Notes: generated by a model from the sequence alone, not told the origin. A stretch of 64,000 nt of DNA from Parvularcula sp039822105 (GCA_039822105.1 JBCBMW010000001.1:124001-188000); one strand, 5' to 3'. Shown: positions 44,206-53,035, counted from the stretch's first letter. Made by a program: numbers and translations.

Positions 44206-45777
44206 TTAGAAGAGGTTGGTCGCGCTCAAGGTTGCTGAGTCGATGCTCACATTGCCGGAGCCACCCGAGTCACCACCCACTCCGTAGAGAGACAGCAAGC
44301 TGGATCCGCCGGTGCTGTCGGGAGCGCCGTTCCTGACGTCATAGAGCACGGCGAAGCGATTGATGAACTTATCAAGCTGCTCCGGCTTCTGAAGATCCTC
44401 GATATCGTAGCGTCCTTCGAGGATTTGCACGAGCCGCTCCGGCGCCAGTGTGCCGAGCTCTTCGGGCAGGTCAAACGCGGTGAAGACGACTTCACGCAAG
44501 GCGCTGTCGCCCAGGACATCGAGCCAATTGTTGATGTTCGGCGCCTGGCGCTCGAAATAGGCAGCGAGACGCACACCGACATTTTCAACGCCAGCGTCAG
44601 TCTCCGCTGTCACCCGCTCAAAGCGTTCGATGACGTCGGTGGCGAAATTCGGATTGCGGACGTTCTTGGTCCCGTCCTCGACGAAGCCAATATCCGCGGC
44701 GAGAATACGAAACTTCTCATCGATCAGCTGGTTTGCAAGAGCATCTTCGTCAGTCACGCCCTCGTCCAAGACCTTCTTGATCAGGCCTTGGGAGTCGAGA
44801 GAGCTCTCAAGATCATAGGCGCGCAAAACGAAGCTGTAGAGGCGATAATCAGCAATAAGATCGTCAGCGTTTTGCACCTTACCGATGTTCTCGCGGAAGT
44901 ACTCGATTTCGCGCTGGTCCTCGGCGTTGAACTGAACGCCGCGCAGTGTCTCGTCACGCTCCTCGCGCGCTTGGGTCTCAAGCGCTTCGGTGTTGTACCG
45001 TTCAACCACGGTATCCACAAAGCGCGTGTTCCGAACGTTCTGGTCACCAAGCTCGTTGAAAGCGAACGCGCGGGCGAAGGTCTCAAACCGGCTGTCCTGC
45101 GCTGTGTTCGCAGCTGAGGTGGTGTTCACCACACCGGCGCCAGGGTTGTAGACACCGGCCTCGAGCGCCTTGGTGATCAGCTCTTTGTTGCCGAACTCGG
45201 ACTCAAGGCCATAGGCGCGAATGATGAAGTCATAGAGGCGCGGATCATCGGTCAGCTGCTTCGCTGTCAGCGCTTGACCGGCATTGGCCGCGAAGTAATC
45301 GATCTCACCTTCAGCGAAAGACGCTTCAAGCACGCCATCGGCACGCTGAGCATATTCATCAATCGTCGTTCCGACGGCGTCAAAGATCGCTTCGTCGAGC
45401 AACACGTCGAGAGGGTAGGAATCGGAGAACCAGAAAAGCTCTGCCACGCTGTTGATCGTGCTTTGGCCGGTGCCGGCTGCGATCTGCTCATCGGTAAACT
45501 CAACATAGGGATCGAAGATGCCCTCATCGAGAACTTTGATGACGTAGTCTTTGTTGTTGATCTGATCTTCAAGGCCGAACGCGGTGAGAGCGTATTCCCA
45601 AAGGCGTTGATCGGCCGCGAGTTCTTCGCCCGAGCTGACTTTCCAGATGTTGTTGCGGAAGTAGGCTTCTTCTTGCGCCAGATCGCCTGTCGAGCTGATC
45701 GTGGAGGTGTCAACCGGCGCCAGCGGCTTGCCATAGGTCCGGTTGAAGGTGAGATAGGACGTGTAAGTCGAAGTCAT
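44206..45777 (-). CDS. DUF1217 flagellar-locus protein
   Basis: The 523-aa product has AAGGAGG seven bases before ATG 45777. Three related segments recur: IWKVSSGEELAADQRLWEYALTAFGLEDQ, the QALTAKQLTDDPRLYDFIIRAYGLESE-like copy, and IGKVQNADDLIADYRLYSFVLRAYDLESS (each longer than shown only in part), at about residues 45-90, 165-210 and 315-360. DUF1217 proteins are found in alphaproteobacterial flagellar clusters and their role is unsettled. It is last of flaF-flbT-DUF1217 and converges with fliI. Confidence 0.82.
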   Translation of the reverse strand: MTSTYTSYLTFNRTYGKPLAPVDTSTISSTGDLAQEEAYFRNNIWKVSSGEELAADQRLWEYALTAFGLEDQINNKDYVIKVLDEGIFDPYVEFTDEQIAAGTGQSTINSVAELFWFSDSYPLDVLLDEAIFDAVGTTIDEYAQRADGVLEASFAEGEIDYFAANAGQALTAKQLTDDPRLYDFIIRAYGLESEFGNKELITKALEAGVYNPGAGVVNTTSAANTAQDSRFETFARAFAFNELGDQNVRNTRFVDTVVERYNTEALETQAREERDETLRGVQFNAEDQREIEYFRENIGKVQNADDLIADYRLYSFVLRAYDLESSLDSQGLIKKVLDEGVTDEDALANQLIDEKFRILAADIGFVEDGTKNVRNPNFATDVIERFERVTAETDAGVENVGVRLAAYFERQAPNINNWLDVLGDSALREVVFTAFDLPEELGTLAPERLVQILEGRYDIEDLQKPEQLDKFINRFAVLYDVRNGAPDSTGGSSLLSLYGVGGDSGGSGNVSIDSATLSATNLF

Positions 45778-45805
45778 CGTCGCCTCCTTGAACCCTTCCT
45801 GTGTG

Positions 45806-46288
45806 TCAGTGGGCAGACTGCAATGATTTACCCATCCGCGCTTCAGCGGCGGCATGGAACGCTCTGTTTTCTGCTTCGAGTTCCGCCGGATACTTGGTGG
45901 CGGCCTCCGCCTCACTCTTTCCTGGTAGATCGAGTAGCGGATGAAGTTTCACCATAGCCTTATAAAAATCGCGAAGATGCACTTCATCGATGGCCTCAAG
46001 CAGGATCTTCCTATGCTCGTCGTTATCCATATGGGTGAACACATAGGCGCCGAGTTTTGAGGCGTGGCGCAGCATAGCGTCGTCGCAGCCGGAGATCAGA
46101 AGCATCTGAATGGTGAAGTAAAGCCGGCGAATGGGCGATTTTGCGTCTTCGGGCTGTAAAACATATTTCCCGCGCAAAACCTGACCAAAGCTCGATACCG
46201 TGATCGTGTTGCGGCGGTCGCCATTGGTCAAAACGCAGCCATTCACGATGATGCGTTCGTTTGGGCGGAGGCGTAAGCGAAGTCCCAT
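45806..46288 (-). CDS. flbT: Flagellin mRNA regulator FlbT
   Basis: The 160-aa product has the family pattern: LRLRPNERIIVNGCVL, LRGKYVLQPEDAKSPIRRLY, FTIQMLLISG and DFYKAMVKLHPLL. In Caulobacter FlbT acts on the 5' leader of flagellin mRNA to lower its stability before hook completion. Both flagellin genes here lie just upstream, and both leaders share a foldable segment. It follows flaF by six bases. Confidence 0.93.
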   Translation of the reverse strand: MGLRLRLRPNERIIVNGCVLTNGDRRNTITVSSFGQVLRGKYVLQPEDAKSPIRRLYFTIQMLLISGCDDAMLRHASKLGAYVFTHMDNDEHRKILLEAIDEVHLRDFYKAMVKLHPLLDLPGKSEAEAATKYPAELEAENRAFHAAAEARMGKSLQSAH

Positions 46289-46294
46289 GGGCGG

Positions 46295-46696
46295 TTAATC
46301 TGCCTCTGTCTCTGTCGCGCCAGCGGGTTTGGTACCGGCCAGGCCGCGGATGATGCTGCGGTTGATCTCCAGAAGCGGCTCAATCGCTTTCTCGCCAGAG
46401 ATGACGAGCGGTGTGTGCCGATCAACGAAGATCGCGAGCGAAATGATACCAGCCTTCAGCTGGGCAGGGAGGGGATTGTCCTTGTAGGCACAATCAAACA
46501 TCAGCTCTCCCCAGAGCTTTTGATTGCGGCTGAGCGCGTCAAGCGCTTCGCCTGAGAGTGGGAAGCTTTGCGCTTTGGCTGCGCGTTCCAACTCGCCATT
46601 GATCTGCAGAAACACCTTACGCTCAAGCTCGCGCGGCTCCTCGGTTTCCGTGATCGTCTTTTTATATGCGGCGTTTGCGCCGGCCCTGCCATACAT
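46295..46696 (-). CDS. flaF: Flagellin synthesis factor FlaF
   Basis: The 133-aa product starts at ATG 46696 (MYGRAGANAAYKK). The family core RELERKVFLQINGELERA, ALSRNQKLWGELMFDCA and GIISLAIFVDRHT is clear. FlaF is needed for flagellin translation or secretion in Caulobacter and opposes FlbT, encoded next. An upstream in-frame start would add a Lys/Arg-rich stretch and is not favoured. Confidence 0.92.
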   Translation of the reverse strand: MYGRAGANAAYKKTITETEEPRELERKVFLQINGELERAAKAQSFPLSGEALDALSRNQKLWGELMFDCAYKDNPLPAQLKAGIISLAIFVDRHTPLVISGEKAIEPLLEINRSIIRGLAGTKPAGATETEAD

Positions 46697-46743
46697 AGAC
46701 TGTTCTCGTCCCTTACGTTTCTTGGTTTGTCTCAAGAAGGGTT

Positions 46744-46770
46744 GGTGTCCGGAGCAAAGCTCCGGACACC
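46744..46770 (-). terminator. Hairpin after the first flagellin gene
   Basis: A 12-bp perfect stem (GGTGTCCGGAGC with GCTCCGGACACC) with a 3-base loop lies 17 bases after the flagellin stop. The minus-strand T tract is weak. The loop region parallels the terminator after the second flagellin. Confidence 0.65.
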
Positions 46771-46786
46771 GATGTTACTGTTCCGA

Positions 46787-48190
46787 TTAACGGAAGAGTG
46801 ACAGGATGGTCTGTGGACGCTGGTTAGCGATCGACAGGGCCTGAACAGCAAGCTGTTCCTGAACCTGAAGCGCCTGAAGCGTGCTCGACTCTTCGTTGAG
46901 GTCAGCTTCCGTCAGGGCAGCGACACCAAGCTCGAGCGAGTCGGTGAGGTCCGAGAGGAAAGTCTGACGCGACTCAAGGGTCGATTCGAAGACACCAACG
47001 ACCGTTGCAGCCACGTTCACACGGCTGATCAGCGTGTCAGCAAGCACGAAGCCAGCTTGCACGTTGGCAGTCGATGTGTCCTCAACTTCGATCTGACGAG
47101 CCACCGAACGGAAGCCGGTAGCGTCAGCAAACGCACGAAGCTGACCATCGTCGAAAACGACCGACTGGAGGTAGGTTGCAACGTCAGCGAATTCAGCTTC
47201 AGCCGTACCGCCGGTGAAGACGTCGGTTGCACCACCAGAAGCAGCTGCAGCAGCAGCTGTGTAGTTGATGGCCACACCGCCGGTACCAGCAGCTGTTGCG
47301 TCGATAACACCAGCAACAGTTTGCGTAGCACCGCCGCCAGCAGCGGAGTCGAGGTTGATCGCGATGACTTCTTGCGAAGAGTCGGCGCCGATGTTGCCGA
47401 GGTTCAGAGCACCAACACCAACAGAGTTGAGGAACGCAACGTCGTCATCACTGCCGTAGAAGGTGAAGAACGTCTCACCACCACCGAATGGGTCGGCTGG
47501 GCGAGCAACGCCGTCAACAGTCAGCTGATCGTCCGTACCCGTTGGGGTCAGATCCACAGCACCGTTACCGCTGATGTCAAGACGGTCAGCAAGACCAGAG
47601 TTGAACGCACGGTAAAGGTTGTCGAAAGCGACTTCAGCGTTAGCGTCTGTTGCATAGATCGGCGTTGCACCAACACGACCAGCAATCTCGATGTTGTCGA
47701 GGTTTTGCGACTGAAGCGTGAACGTCGAAAGTTCGAACGAACCAGCTTCACGTGTGATGGTCGTGGTGATCGTCGTCGAGTCAGTACCAGACAGGAGGTT
47801 GATACCGTTGAACGACGAAGCGTCGATCCGGCCTTCGATGGACTCAACAACCTGGTCGATCGCGAACTGAACTTCGCTCAGGGCGGTACCCGTTTGAGCC
47901 GTGGTCAGAGCAGATTGAACCTGGTTGATGTCGTCGGTGATGCCGTTCAGACCGGACGAAGCGGTCGTCGCAGCAGAGATACCCACCGTCAGGTTGTCAC
48001 GAAGACCGTCGAGGACGGCAACGTCACCACGAATGGTTTGCGCAACCAGGAAGAACGCAGGGTTCTCGGATGGGCTCCGCACTTTCAGACCGGTTGAGAT
48101 CCGGTCTTGAGTTTCTTGCAGGCTGCTCTGAGCGTCACGCAGCGAGCGCAGCGCGGTTTGAGCAGACGCGTTGGTAAGAAGAGATGCCAT
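46787..48190 (-). CDS. fljK: Flagellin, copy 1
   Basis: The 467-aa product has the flagellin N-domain (RSLRDAQSSLQETQDRISTG, then NPAFFLVAQTIRGDVAVLDG) and C-domain ending QEQLAVQALSIANQRPQTIL. The central region, rich in Ala/Thr/Gly, is surface-exposed. It is about 95% identical to copy 2 by eye (roughly two dozen substitutions, mostly in the middle). It precedes flaF-flbT on the same strand. The gene symbol is by analogy with Caulobacter flagellins. Confidence 0.93.
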   Translation of the reverse strand: MASLLTNASAQTALRSLRDAQSSLQETQDRISTGLKVRSPSENPAFFLVAQTIRGDVAVLDGLRDNLTVGISAATTASSGLNGITDDINQVQSALTTAQTGTALSEVQFAIDQVVESIEGRIDASSFNGINLLSGTDSTTITTTITREAGSFELSTFTLQSQNLDNIEIAGRVGATPIYATDANAEVAFDNLYRAFNSGLADRLDISGNGAVDLTPTGTDDQLTVDGVARPADPFGGGETFFTFYGSDDDVAFLNSVGVGALNLGNIGADSSQEVIAINLDSAAGGGATQTVAGVIDATAAGTGGVAINYTAAAAAASGGATDVFTGGTAEAEFADVATYLQSVVFDDGQLRAFADATGFRSVARQIEVEDTSTANVQAGFVLADTLISRVNVAATVVGVFESTLESRQTFLSDLTDSLELGVAALTEADLNEESSTLQALQVQEQLAVQALSIANQRPQTILSLFR

Positions 48191-48240
48191 TTCTATGGGC
48201 TCCTTGGTTTCTCAAGTTGTCAGGAGCGCCTTCTGACGCC
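48191..48240 (-). promoter_or_regulatory. Foldable 5' leader of flagellin copy 1
   Basis: The ribosome-binding site AGGAGC (48204-48199) can pair with GCTCCT (48227-48222) upstream on the transcript, with a 17-base loop, hiding the site. Upstream lies GCGTCAGAAGGCGC, shared exactly with copy 2. This is a candidate site for FlbT. The remaining 300 bases up to copy 2's terminator hold a GGTTAAACTG motif (48291-48300) and no gene. Confidence 0.55.
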
Positions 48241-48290
48241 GGGCAGTCCGGCCCCTCACAGACCGATTGCAAGTTCTAATGTATCGCGAG

Positions 48291-48300
48291 CAGTTTAACC
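48291..48300 (-). promoter_or_regulatory. TTAAAC motif upstream of flagellin copy 1
   Basis: GGTTAAACTG on the minus strand lies 101 bases before the start of copy 1. It is one base shorter than GGTTTAAACTG before flgF. A shared regulator is possible, but the match is short. Confidence 0.3.
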
Positions 48301-48495
48301 TGTCGTGAAACATAAATTTTGACCATAATGTCTTGAGAGAGAGGGCCGATGAGCTCTGTCGTCTTGGTGTTTCAAATAGAGACAAGTTTACCGCCCTCAC
48401 TGCAGACAGTGAAAGCTAGGCGGCGCGAGAGAATCTGAGATTTAAGCGGGTGGAGAGTGGCGCGGCCGATATGGCGGCTGACGAGAGTAAGGCAG

Positions 48496-48532
48496 GCAAA
48501 AAAATGGCACCCGGAGCAAAACTCCGGGTGCC
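48496..48532 (-). terminator. Terminator of flagellin copy 2
   Basis: GGCACCCGGAG (48506-48516 complement) pairs perfectly with CTCCGGGTGCC (48522-48532), 5-base loop, followed on the minus strand by a run of T residues. It lies 17 bases after the stop codon. Confidence 0.88.
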
Positions 48533-48548
48533 GATGTTACTGTTCCGA

Positions 48549-49952
48549 TTAACGGAAGAGTGACAGGATGGTCTGTGGACGCTGGTTAGCGATCGACAGG
48601 GCCTGAACAGCGAGCTGTTCTTGAACCTGAAGCGCCTGAAGCGTGCTCGACTCTTCGTTGAGGTCAGCTTCCGTCAGGGCAGCGACACCAAGCTCAAGCG
48701 AGTCGGTGAGGTCCGAGAGGAAGGTCTGGCGTGAATCGAGGGTCGATTCGAAGACACCAACCACAGTCGCAGCCACGTTCACACGGCTGATCAGCGTGTC
48801 AGCAAGCACGAAGCCAGCTTGCACGTTGGCAGTTGCTGAGTTTTCAACTTCGATCTGACGAGCCACCGAACGGAAGCCCGAGGCGTCGGCAAACGCACGA
48901 AGTTGGCTGTCATCAAAGACCACCGACTGGAGGTACGTCGCAACGTCAGCGAATTCAGCTTCAGCCGAACCGCCGGTGAAGACGTCGGTTGCACCACCAG
49001 AAGCAGCAGCTGCTGCCGCGGTGAAGTTGATGGCAACACCGCCGGTACCAGCAGCTGTTGCGTCGATGACACCGGCAACCGATTGCGTGGCACCGCCACC
49101 CGTTGCCGAGTCGAGGTTGATCGCGATGACTTCTTGCGAAGAGTCAGCGCCGATGTTGCCGAGGTTCAGAGCACCAACACCAACAGAGTTGAGGAAGGCG
49201 ACATCGTCATCACTGCCGTAGAAGGTGAAGAACGTTTCACCGCCACCGAATGGGTCAGCTGGACGCGTGATACCATCGGCAGTCAACTGATCGTCCGTAC
49301 CCGTTGGGGTCAGGTCAACCGAGCCGTTACCGCTGATGTCAAGACGGTCAGCAAGACCAGAGTTGAACGCACGGTAGAGGTTGTCAAACGCGGTTTGCGC
49401 GTTGGCATCCGTTGCGAAGACCGGAGTCGTACCGACACGGCCAGCAATTTCCGTGCTGTCGAGGTTTTGCGACTGAAGCGTGAATGTCGAAAGCTCGAAC
49501 GAGCCAGCTTCACGCGTAATCGTCGTCGTGATGGTCGTGGTGTCGGTGCCTGCAAGCAGGTTGATGCCGTTGAACGACGAAGCGTCGATCCGGCCTTCCA
49601 CAGACTCAACAACCTGGTCGATCGCGAACTGAACTTCGCTCAGGGCAGTACCCGTTTGAGCCGTGGTCAGAGCAGATTGAACCTGGTTGATGTCATCGGT
49701 GATACCGCTGAGGCCCGACGAAGCGGTCGTTGCAGCAGAGATACCCACCGTCAGGTTGTCACGAAGACCGTCGAGGACGGCAACGTCACCACGAATGGTT
49801 TGCGCAACCAGGAAGAACGCAGGGTTCTCAGCTGGGCTCCGCACTTTCAGACCGGTTGAGATCCGGTCTTGAGTTTCTTGCAGGCTGCTCTGAGCATCAC
49901 GCAGGGAGCGGAGTGCTGTTTGAGCAGACGCGTTGGTAAGAAGAGATGCCAT
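48549..49952 (-). CDS. Flagellin, copy 2
   Basis: The 467-aa product is the same length as copy 1 and nearly identical in the N-terminal 130 and C-terminal 80 residues. Differences cluster in the centre, for example ATPIY versus TTPVF and EDTST versus ENSAT. Such tandem copies arise by duplication and are kept alike by gene conversion. It has its own leader and terminator, so it can be expressed separately. A sigma-28-like -10 lies upstream. Confidence 0.93.
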   Translation of the reverse strand: MASLLTNASAQTALRSLRDAQSSLQETQDRISTGLKVRSPAENPAFFLVAQTIRGDVAVLDGLRDNLTVGISAATTASSGLSGITDDINQVQSALTTAQTGTALSEVQFAIDQVVESVEGRIDASSFNGINLLAGTDTTTITTTITREAGSFELSTFTLQSQNLDSTEIAGRVGTTPVFATDANAQTAFDNLYRAFNSGLADRLDISGNGSVDLTPTGTDDQLTADGITRPADPFGGGETFFTFYGSDDDVAFLNSVGVGALNLGNIGADSSQEVIAINLDSATGGGATQSVAGVIDATAAGTGGVAINFTAAAAAASGGATDVFTGGSAEAEFADVATYLQSVVFDDSQLRAFADASGFRSVARQIEVENSATANVQAGFVLADTLISRVNVAATVVGVFESTLDSRQTFLSDLTDSLELGVAALTEADLNEESSTLQALQVQEQLAVQALSIANQRPQTILSLFR

Positions 49953-50008
49953 TTCTATGGGCTCCTAGTTTGTCTCAGAATTGAGAGGAGCGCCTTCTGA
50001 CGCGCGCA
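49953..50008 (-). promoter_or_regulatory. Foldable 5' leader of flagellin copy 2
   Basis: AGGAGC (49966-49961) at the ribosome-binding site can pair with GCTCCT (49991-49986), loop 19 bases, in which CTCA and TGAG can pair too. The sequence GCGTCAGAAGGCGCTCCT is shared with copy 1, although the rest of the leaders has diverged. Confidence 0.55.
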
Positions 50009-50042
50009 ATACGGCCCCCCACGGGCCGCTGCACGTGATAAA

Positions 50043-50050
50043 TTATCGGC
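50043..50050 (-). promoter_or_regulatory. Sigma-28-like -10 element
   Basis: GCCGATAA on the minus strand is an exact match to the flagellar sigma-28 -10 consensus, about 90 bases before flagellin copy 2. The -35 region 11 bases upstream is a poor match to TAAAGTTT, so usage is uncertain. Confidence 0.45.
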
Positions 50051-50073
50051 AAGGTCTTAAGCGGACCTAAAAG

Positions 50074-50592
50074 CTAAAGTTTGACTTTAGTATCGTTAAT
50101 AGAAATCCGGTCGAGGCTCTTCTTACCCCCGTCCCGCATGTAAACCCCATCACCCTTTTCTTCTTCAAGCTTACGCAAAGCTTGCTCGCGGACTTGAACA
50201 ACAGCGTCTTTGACGGCTCCGATCGCGCGCATATTGGCCGAGATCGTACCGTTGAACTCATGGAGGCGCGCTTTGAGCACCTCCGGCTCCAGAGTCTCCA
50301 CAGCCTCAAGGGCACTTGGATCATGCTCAAGCCGTTCAACCTGACGGATCAGGATGCTTTTCTCGCGCTGAAGCTCTGTGAAAGCTTCAAACTTGCCGTC
50401 ACGGATGGCGGCTGTTTCTTCGCCCAGAAGATCAGCCAGACGGCCCATCACGCGGAGCACCACAGGCTCACGCGAAGGCGGAAGGTCATCATCAAGAAGA
50501 TCCTGCGCGATGTCCTGATCCTCGAAAGCTTCGAGTTCAGGAAAGAGGTTGTCCTGTTGGACGTCGTCGAGGCGCATGGGAGGCTTATTCAT
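50074..50592 (-). CDS. FlgN-like flagellar protein
   Basis: The 172-aa product starts at ATG 50592, eight bases inside the end of flgJ. It has an acidic N-terminus and a long helical hairpin (about residues 55-150: FTELQREKSILIRQVERLE, then LHEFNGTISANMRAIGAVK), the shape of FlgN export chaperones. FlgN escorts FlgK and FlgL, which are encoded nearby. The assignment rests on pattern and place in flgI-flgJ-flgN order. Confidence 0.65.
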   Translation of the reverse strand: MNKPPMRLDDVQQDNLFPELEAFEDQDIAQDLLDDDLPPSREPVVLRVMGRLADLLGEETAAIRDGKFEAFTELQREKSILIRQVERLEHDPSALEAVETLEPEVLKARLHEFNGTISANMRAIGAVKDAVVQVREQALRKLEEEKGDGVYMRDGGKKSLDRISINDTKVKL

Positions 50593-50917
50593 TGAAACCC
50601 TCTGAGCTTTGATTGATCTGTTGCAGGACCATATCAGCGATGCCGATACCGCCCCGTTCGGCAAAAGCTTCGGCAATGTGTTGGGTCAGAAAGCCCTGCC
50701 ACATTTTCTCGCCGCTGCCGCCGCCAAAGAGGCCGTCCGTTTCGAGGCCCTGGAACATTGATGAGACGAACTGGGTCAGGAAAACGGCTTCAAAACCTTC
50801 CGCCGCTTTCTTTGCATCCTGGGGAGACGCAGCCTGGAGGCGCCGGAGGGCGTCATCCATGCTGGGTTCGCTTGCTGTCTGTGCACTCAGTGCACCCACC
50901 ATCTCAACAGAACTCAT
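50585..50917 (-). CDS. flgJ: FlgJ-type rod-binding protein
   Basis: The 110-aa product contains only the rod-binding domain (AAEGFEAVFLTQFVSSMF, then LTQHIAEAFAERGGIGIADM). The muramidase half of enteric FlgJ is absent, as is normal in Alphaproteobacteria, so peptidoglycan opening must be done by another enzyme. It overlaps flgI by four bases. Confidence 0.88.
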   Translation of the reverse strand: MSSVEMVGALSAQTASEPSMDDALRRLQAASPQDAKKAAEGFEAVFLTQFVSSMFQGLETDGLFGGGSGEKMWQGFLTQHIAEAFAERGGIGIADMVLQQINQSSEGFNE

Positions 50918-52095
50918 TGGACCACAAGCTCCGCCTGCAGCGCACCAGCTGTCTTGATGGTTTGAAGGATCGAGATCATGTCGCGCGGCGAGACACCGAG
51001 GGCGTTCAGCCCATCGACGAGCTCTTGCAGCGTGACTTGCTCATCAATCGCTCTGAAACCGACACCCATTTCTTCCTCGACGTCGATTTCCGTGCGGGGA
51101 ACGACCACGGTCTCACCCTGACGTGCGAATGGCGAAGGCTGGCTCGGGATCGGACGCTCCGTGATCCGAATGGTGATGTTGCCATGGGCGACAGCGATCG
51201 GAGAAATCCGAACGTTCGAGCCGATGACGATCGTGCCTGACCCTTCGTCGACAACCACCCGTGCCACATCGTCGACATCGATATCGATGCCTTCAATCGC
51301 GGACAGCATGTTGGTGACGGACCCGCGATAGTCGACAGGCACAGAGACCTCCACCGTCGCCAGATCAATCGCTTCGGCAAACCGGCCGGAAAGGCGGTTG
51401 TCGATCGCCTGGGCGACACGCGTGGCCGTGGTGAAGTCTGGGTTCTTCAAGATAAGCCGCACACGGTCGAGATCGTTGATCGGGAAAGCGAGCTCCCGCT
51501 CAACGGTGGCGCCTTCTGGGATACGGCCTTGGGTCGGAACACCGCGCTGGATCGATTCCGCGCCGCCTTGCGCCGAAAAGCCGCCAATGATGAGCGGGCC
51601 TTGCGCGACGGCGTAGACATTGCCGTCCGCACCCGTCAGCGGCGTGACAAGAAGCGTTCCGCCTTGAAGTGACCGGGCATCGCCAAGCGCCGACACCGTG
51701 ACATCAATCTGATCACCGCCGCGGGAGAAACCGGGGAGGGATGCGGTCACGATCACCGCCGCTGTGTTCCGTGTAAGAAGGTTCTGGTCGCTAACCGCCA
51801 CGCCAAGGCGCTCAAGCATCGAGGCCAAGCTGCGTTCGGTAAACGGATTGTTCTGAAGGCGGTCGCCGGTACCCGGAAGGCCCACCACAAGACCGTAGCC
51901 GATCAATTGGTTGTCCCGCACACCTTCGATCTTGGTGATGTCCTTTAGCCGAGATGCCTCAGCCGTGGATCCAGGCAGCGTCACGATCGCCAAAGCAATC
52001 AAAAACGACGCCAACATATGGGTGAGGGCGGTTCTCCGCCGGCGAGGGCGGAAGGCCGCCGCGCTCTCTACGAAATACATCATAGTGGGCATCAT
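50914..52095 (-). CDS. flgI: Flagellar P-ring protein FlgI
   Basis: The 393-aa product as drawn from ATG 52095; the signal peptide (MLASFLIALAIVTLPGSTAEA) begins about 24 residues in, so translation may start at that internal Met. The mature N-terminus SRLKDITKIEGVRDNQLIGYGLVVGLPGTGD is shown in part and is highly conserved. FlgI forms the periplasmic P ring around the rod. It is first of flgI-flgJ-flgN-like. Confidence 0.94.
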   Translation of the reverse strand: MMPTMMYFVESAAAFRPRRRRTALTHMLASFLIALAIVTLPGSTAEASRLKDITKIEGVRDNQLIGYGLVVGLPGTGDRLQNNPFTERSLASMLERLGVAVSDQNLLTRNTAAVIVTASLPGFSRGGDQIDVTVSALGDARSLQGGTLLVTPLTGADGNVYAVAQGPLIIGGFSAQGGAESIQRGVPTQGRIPEGATVERELAFPINDLDRVRLILKNPDFTTATRVAQAIDNRLSGRFAEAIDLATVEVSVPVDYRGSVTNMLSAIEGIDIDVDDVARVVVDEGSGTIVIGSNVRISPIAVAHGNITIRITERPIPSQPSPFARQGETVVVPRTEIDVEEEMGVGFRAIDEQVTLQELVDGLNALGVSPRDMISILQTIKTAGALQAELVVQ

Positions 52096-52143
52096 AACGG
52101 GCTTGGTGAAACGGGCTTTAAAAAGCTTCGTTTACTTCCTATT

Positions 52144-52178
52144 AGTCTTGACTAAGACTTTCATTTCCAAAGAAATGA
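52144..52178. promoter_or_regulatory. Two adjacent inverted repeats between flgI and ftcR-like gene
   Basis: AGTCTT/AAGACT (52144-52149, 52154-52159) and TCATTTC/GAAATGA (52161-52167, 52172-52178), each with a 4-base loop, lie in the AT-rich 211-base gap between divergent flgI and the regulator. Either could be an operator or an RNA hairpin. Confidence 0.4.
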
Positions 52179-52306
52179 TTACGAACGTGGTGACGTTTTC
52201 TCTACTTCTTCCATGCATGAACATTCGGGAAGGGCCTACCGGCAGAAGCCATGGGGACTCTTCTCCGCCCAGGGCAAACAGGCGGATACAACACGGTAGA
52301 GAGAGC

Positions 52307-53035
52307 ATGCGGATTATCCTGTTAGAACCGAACGCCACCATTGCGGAAGCGCTTCAGGCGCGTTGCAAGACATCCAACATCGACGTTGACGTCCTCGATT
52401 GCGAGGAGACCATTGCCTCTGTTGCGGCAAAGGATCTCTCTCATTACGGAGCAATCCTGGTCGGCTCAATAGAGCAGCCAATTGAGGCGATTGAAGGGCT
52501 GAGAAAAGACTGCGGTGAGACACCGATCATTCTTCTCTCTGACGTCAAAAACCCGCAGCTCGCGATCAGAGCATTCTCAGCGGGTGCTGATGACTTTGTC
52601 GTCAAACCGTTCAACTCATCAGAGCTGAAAGCCCGTATTCTTGCCCGCTCGCGGCGCACGCTGGGCCAGGCTTCTACAGCCTTTAAGCTCGGAAAACTCA
52701 CGATTTTCTACGATGGCCGCGACCCAGAAGTTTCTGGTCAGCGCATCAAGCTCTCGCACCGGGAGCATGCCATTTTCACCTACCTTGCCAACAATGTCGG
52801 CCGGGTGGTGTCCAAAGAGAGCGTCTACTCAGCGGTCTACGGATCGATGGATTGCGAACCCTTTGATAAAGTGATCGACGTTTATATCTGTAAGCTGCGG
52901 AAGAAGCTTGCGGACGCGACCGGCGGTCAACAGTTCATCGAGACCGTCTACTGCCGCGGTTACAAGATGGACCGTCCAGAGAACACTATTGTTCAGCGCC
53001 TTGGTGGCGGTGGCCGTAAGACGGCCGCTGCTTAA
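52307..53035 (+). CDS. FtcR/Rem-like orphan response regulator
   Basis: The 242-aa product starts at ATG 52307 (GAGAG before it). The C-terminal winged helix (about 130-225; KVIDVYICKLRKKL, ETVYCRGYKM) closely follows CtrA and FtcR. The receiver is degenerate: at the phospho-Asp position it reads AILVGSIEQP (Gly53), the acidic pair is EPN, while Lys100 is kept. Sinorhizobium Rem and Brucella FtcR are regulators of this kind that switch on flagellar genes, so the same job is likely. It has a strong terminator. Confidence 0.85.
   Translation: MRIILLEPNATIAEALQARCKTSNIDVDVLDCEETIASVAAKDLSHYGAILVGSIEQPIEAIEGLRKDCGETPIILLSDVKNPQLAIRAFSAGADDFVVKPFNSSELKARILARSRRTLGQASTAFKLGKLTIFYDGRDPEVSGQRIKLSHREHAIFTYLANNVGRVVSKESVYSAVYGSMDCEPFDKVIDVYICKLRKKLADATGGQQFIETVYCRGYKMDRPENTIVQRLGGGGRKTAAA

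Noticed and set aside
47057..49859. Long open frames antisense to both flagellin genes (346 and 318 codons)
   Set aside because: They occur at matching places in both copies and follow from the codon bias of the flagellins; no ribosome-binding site or protein family is visible.
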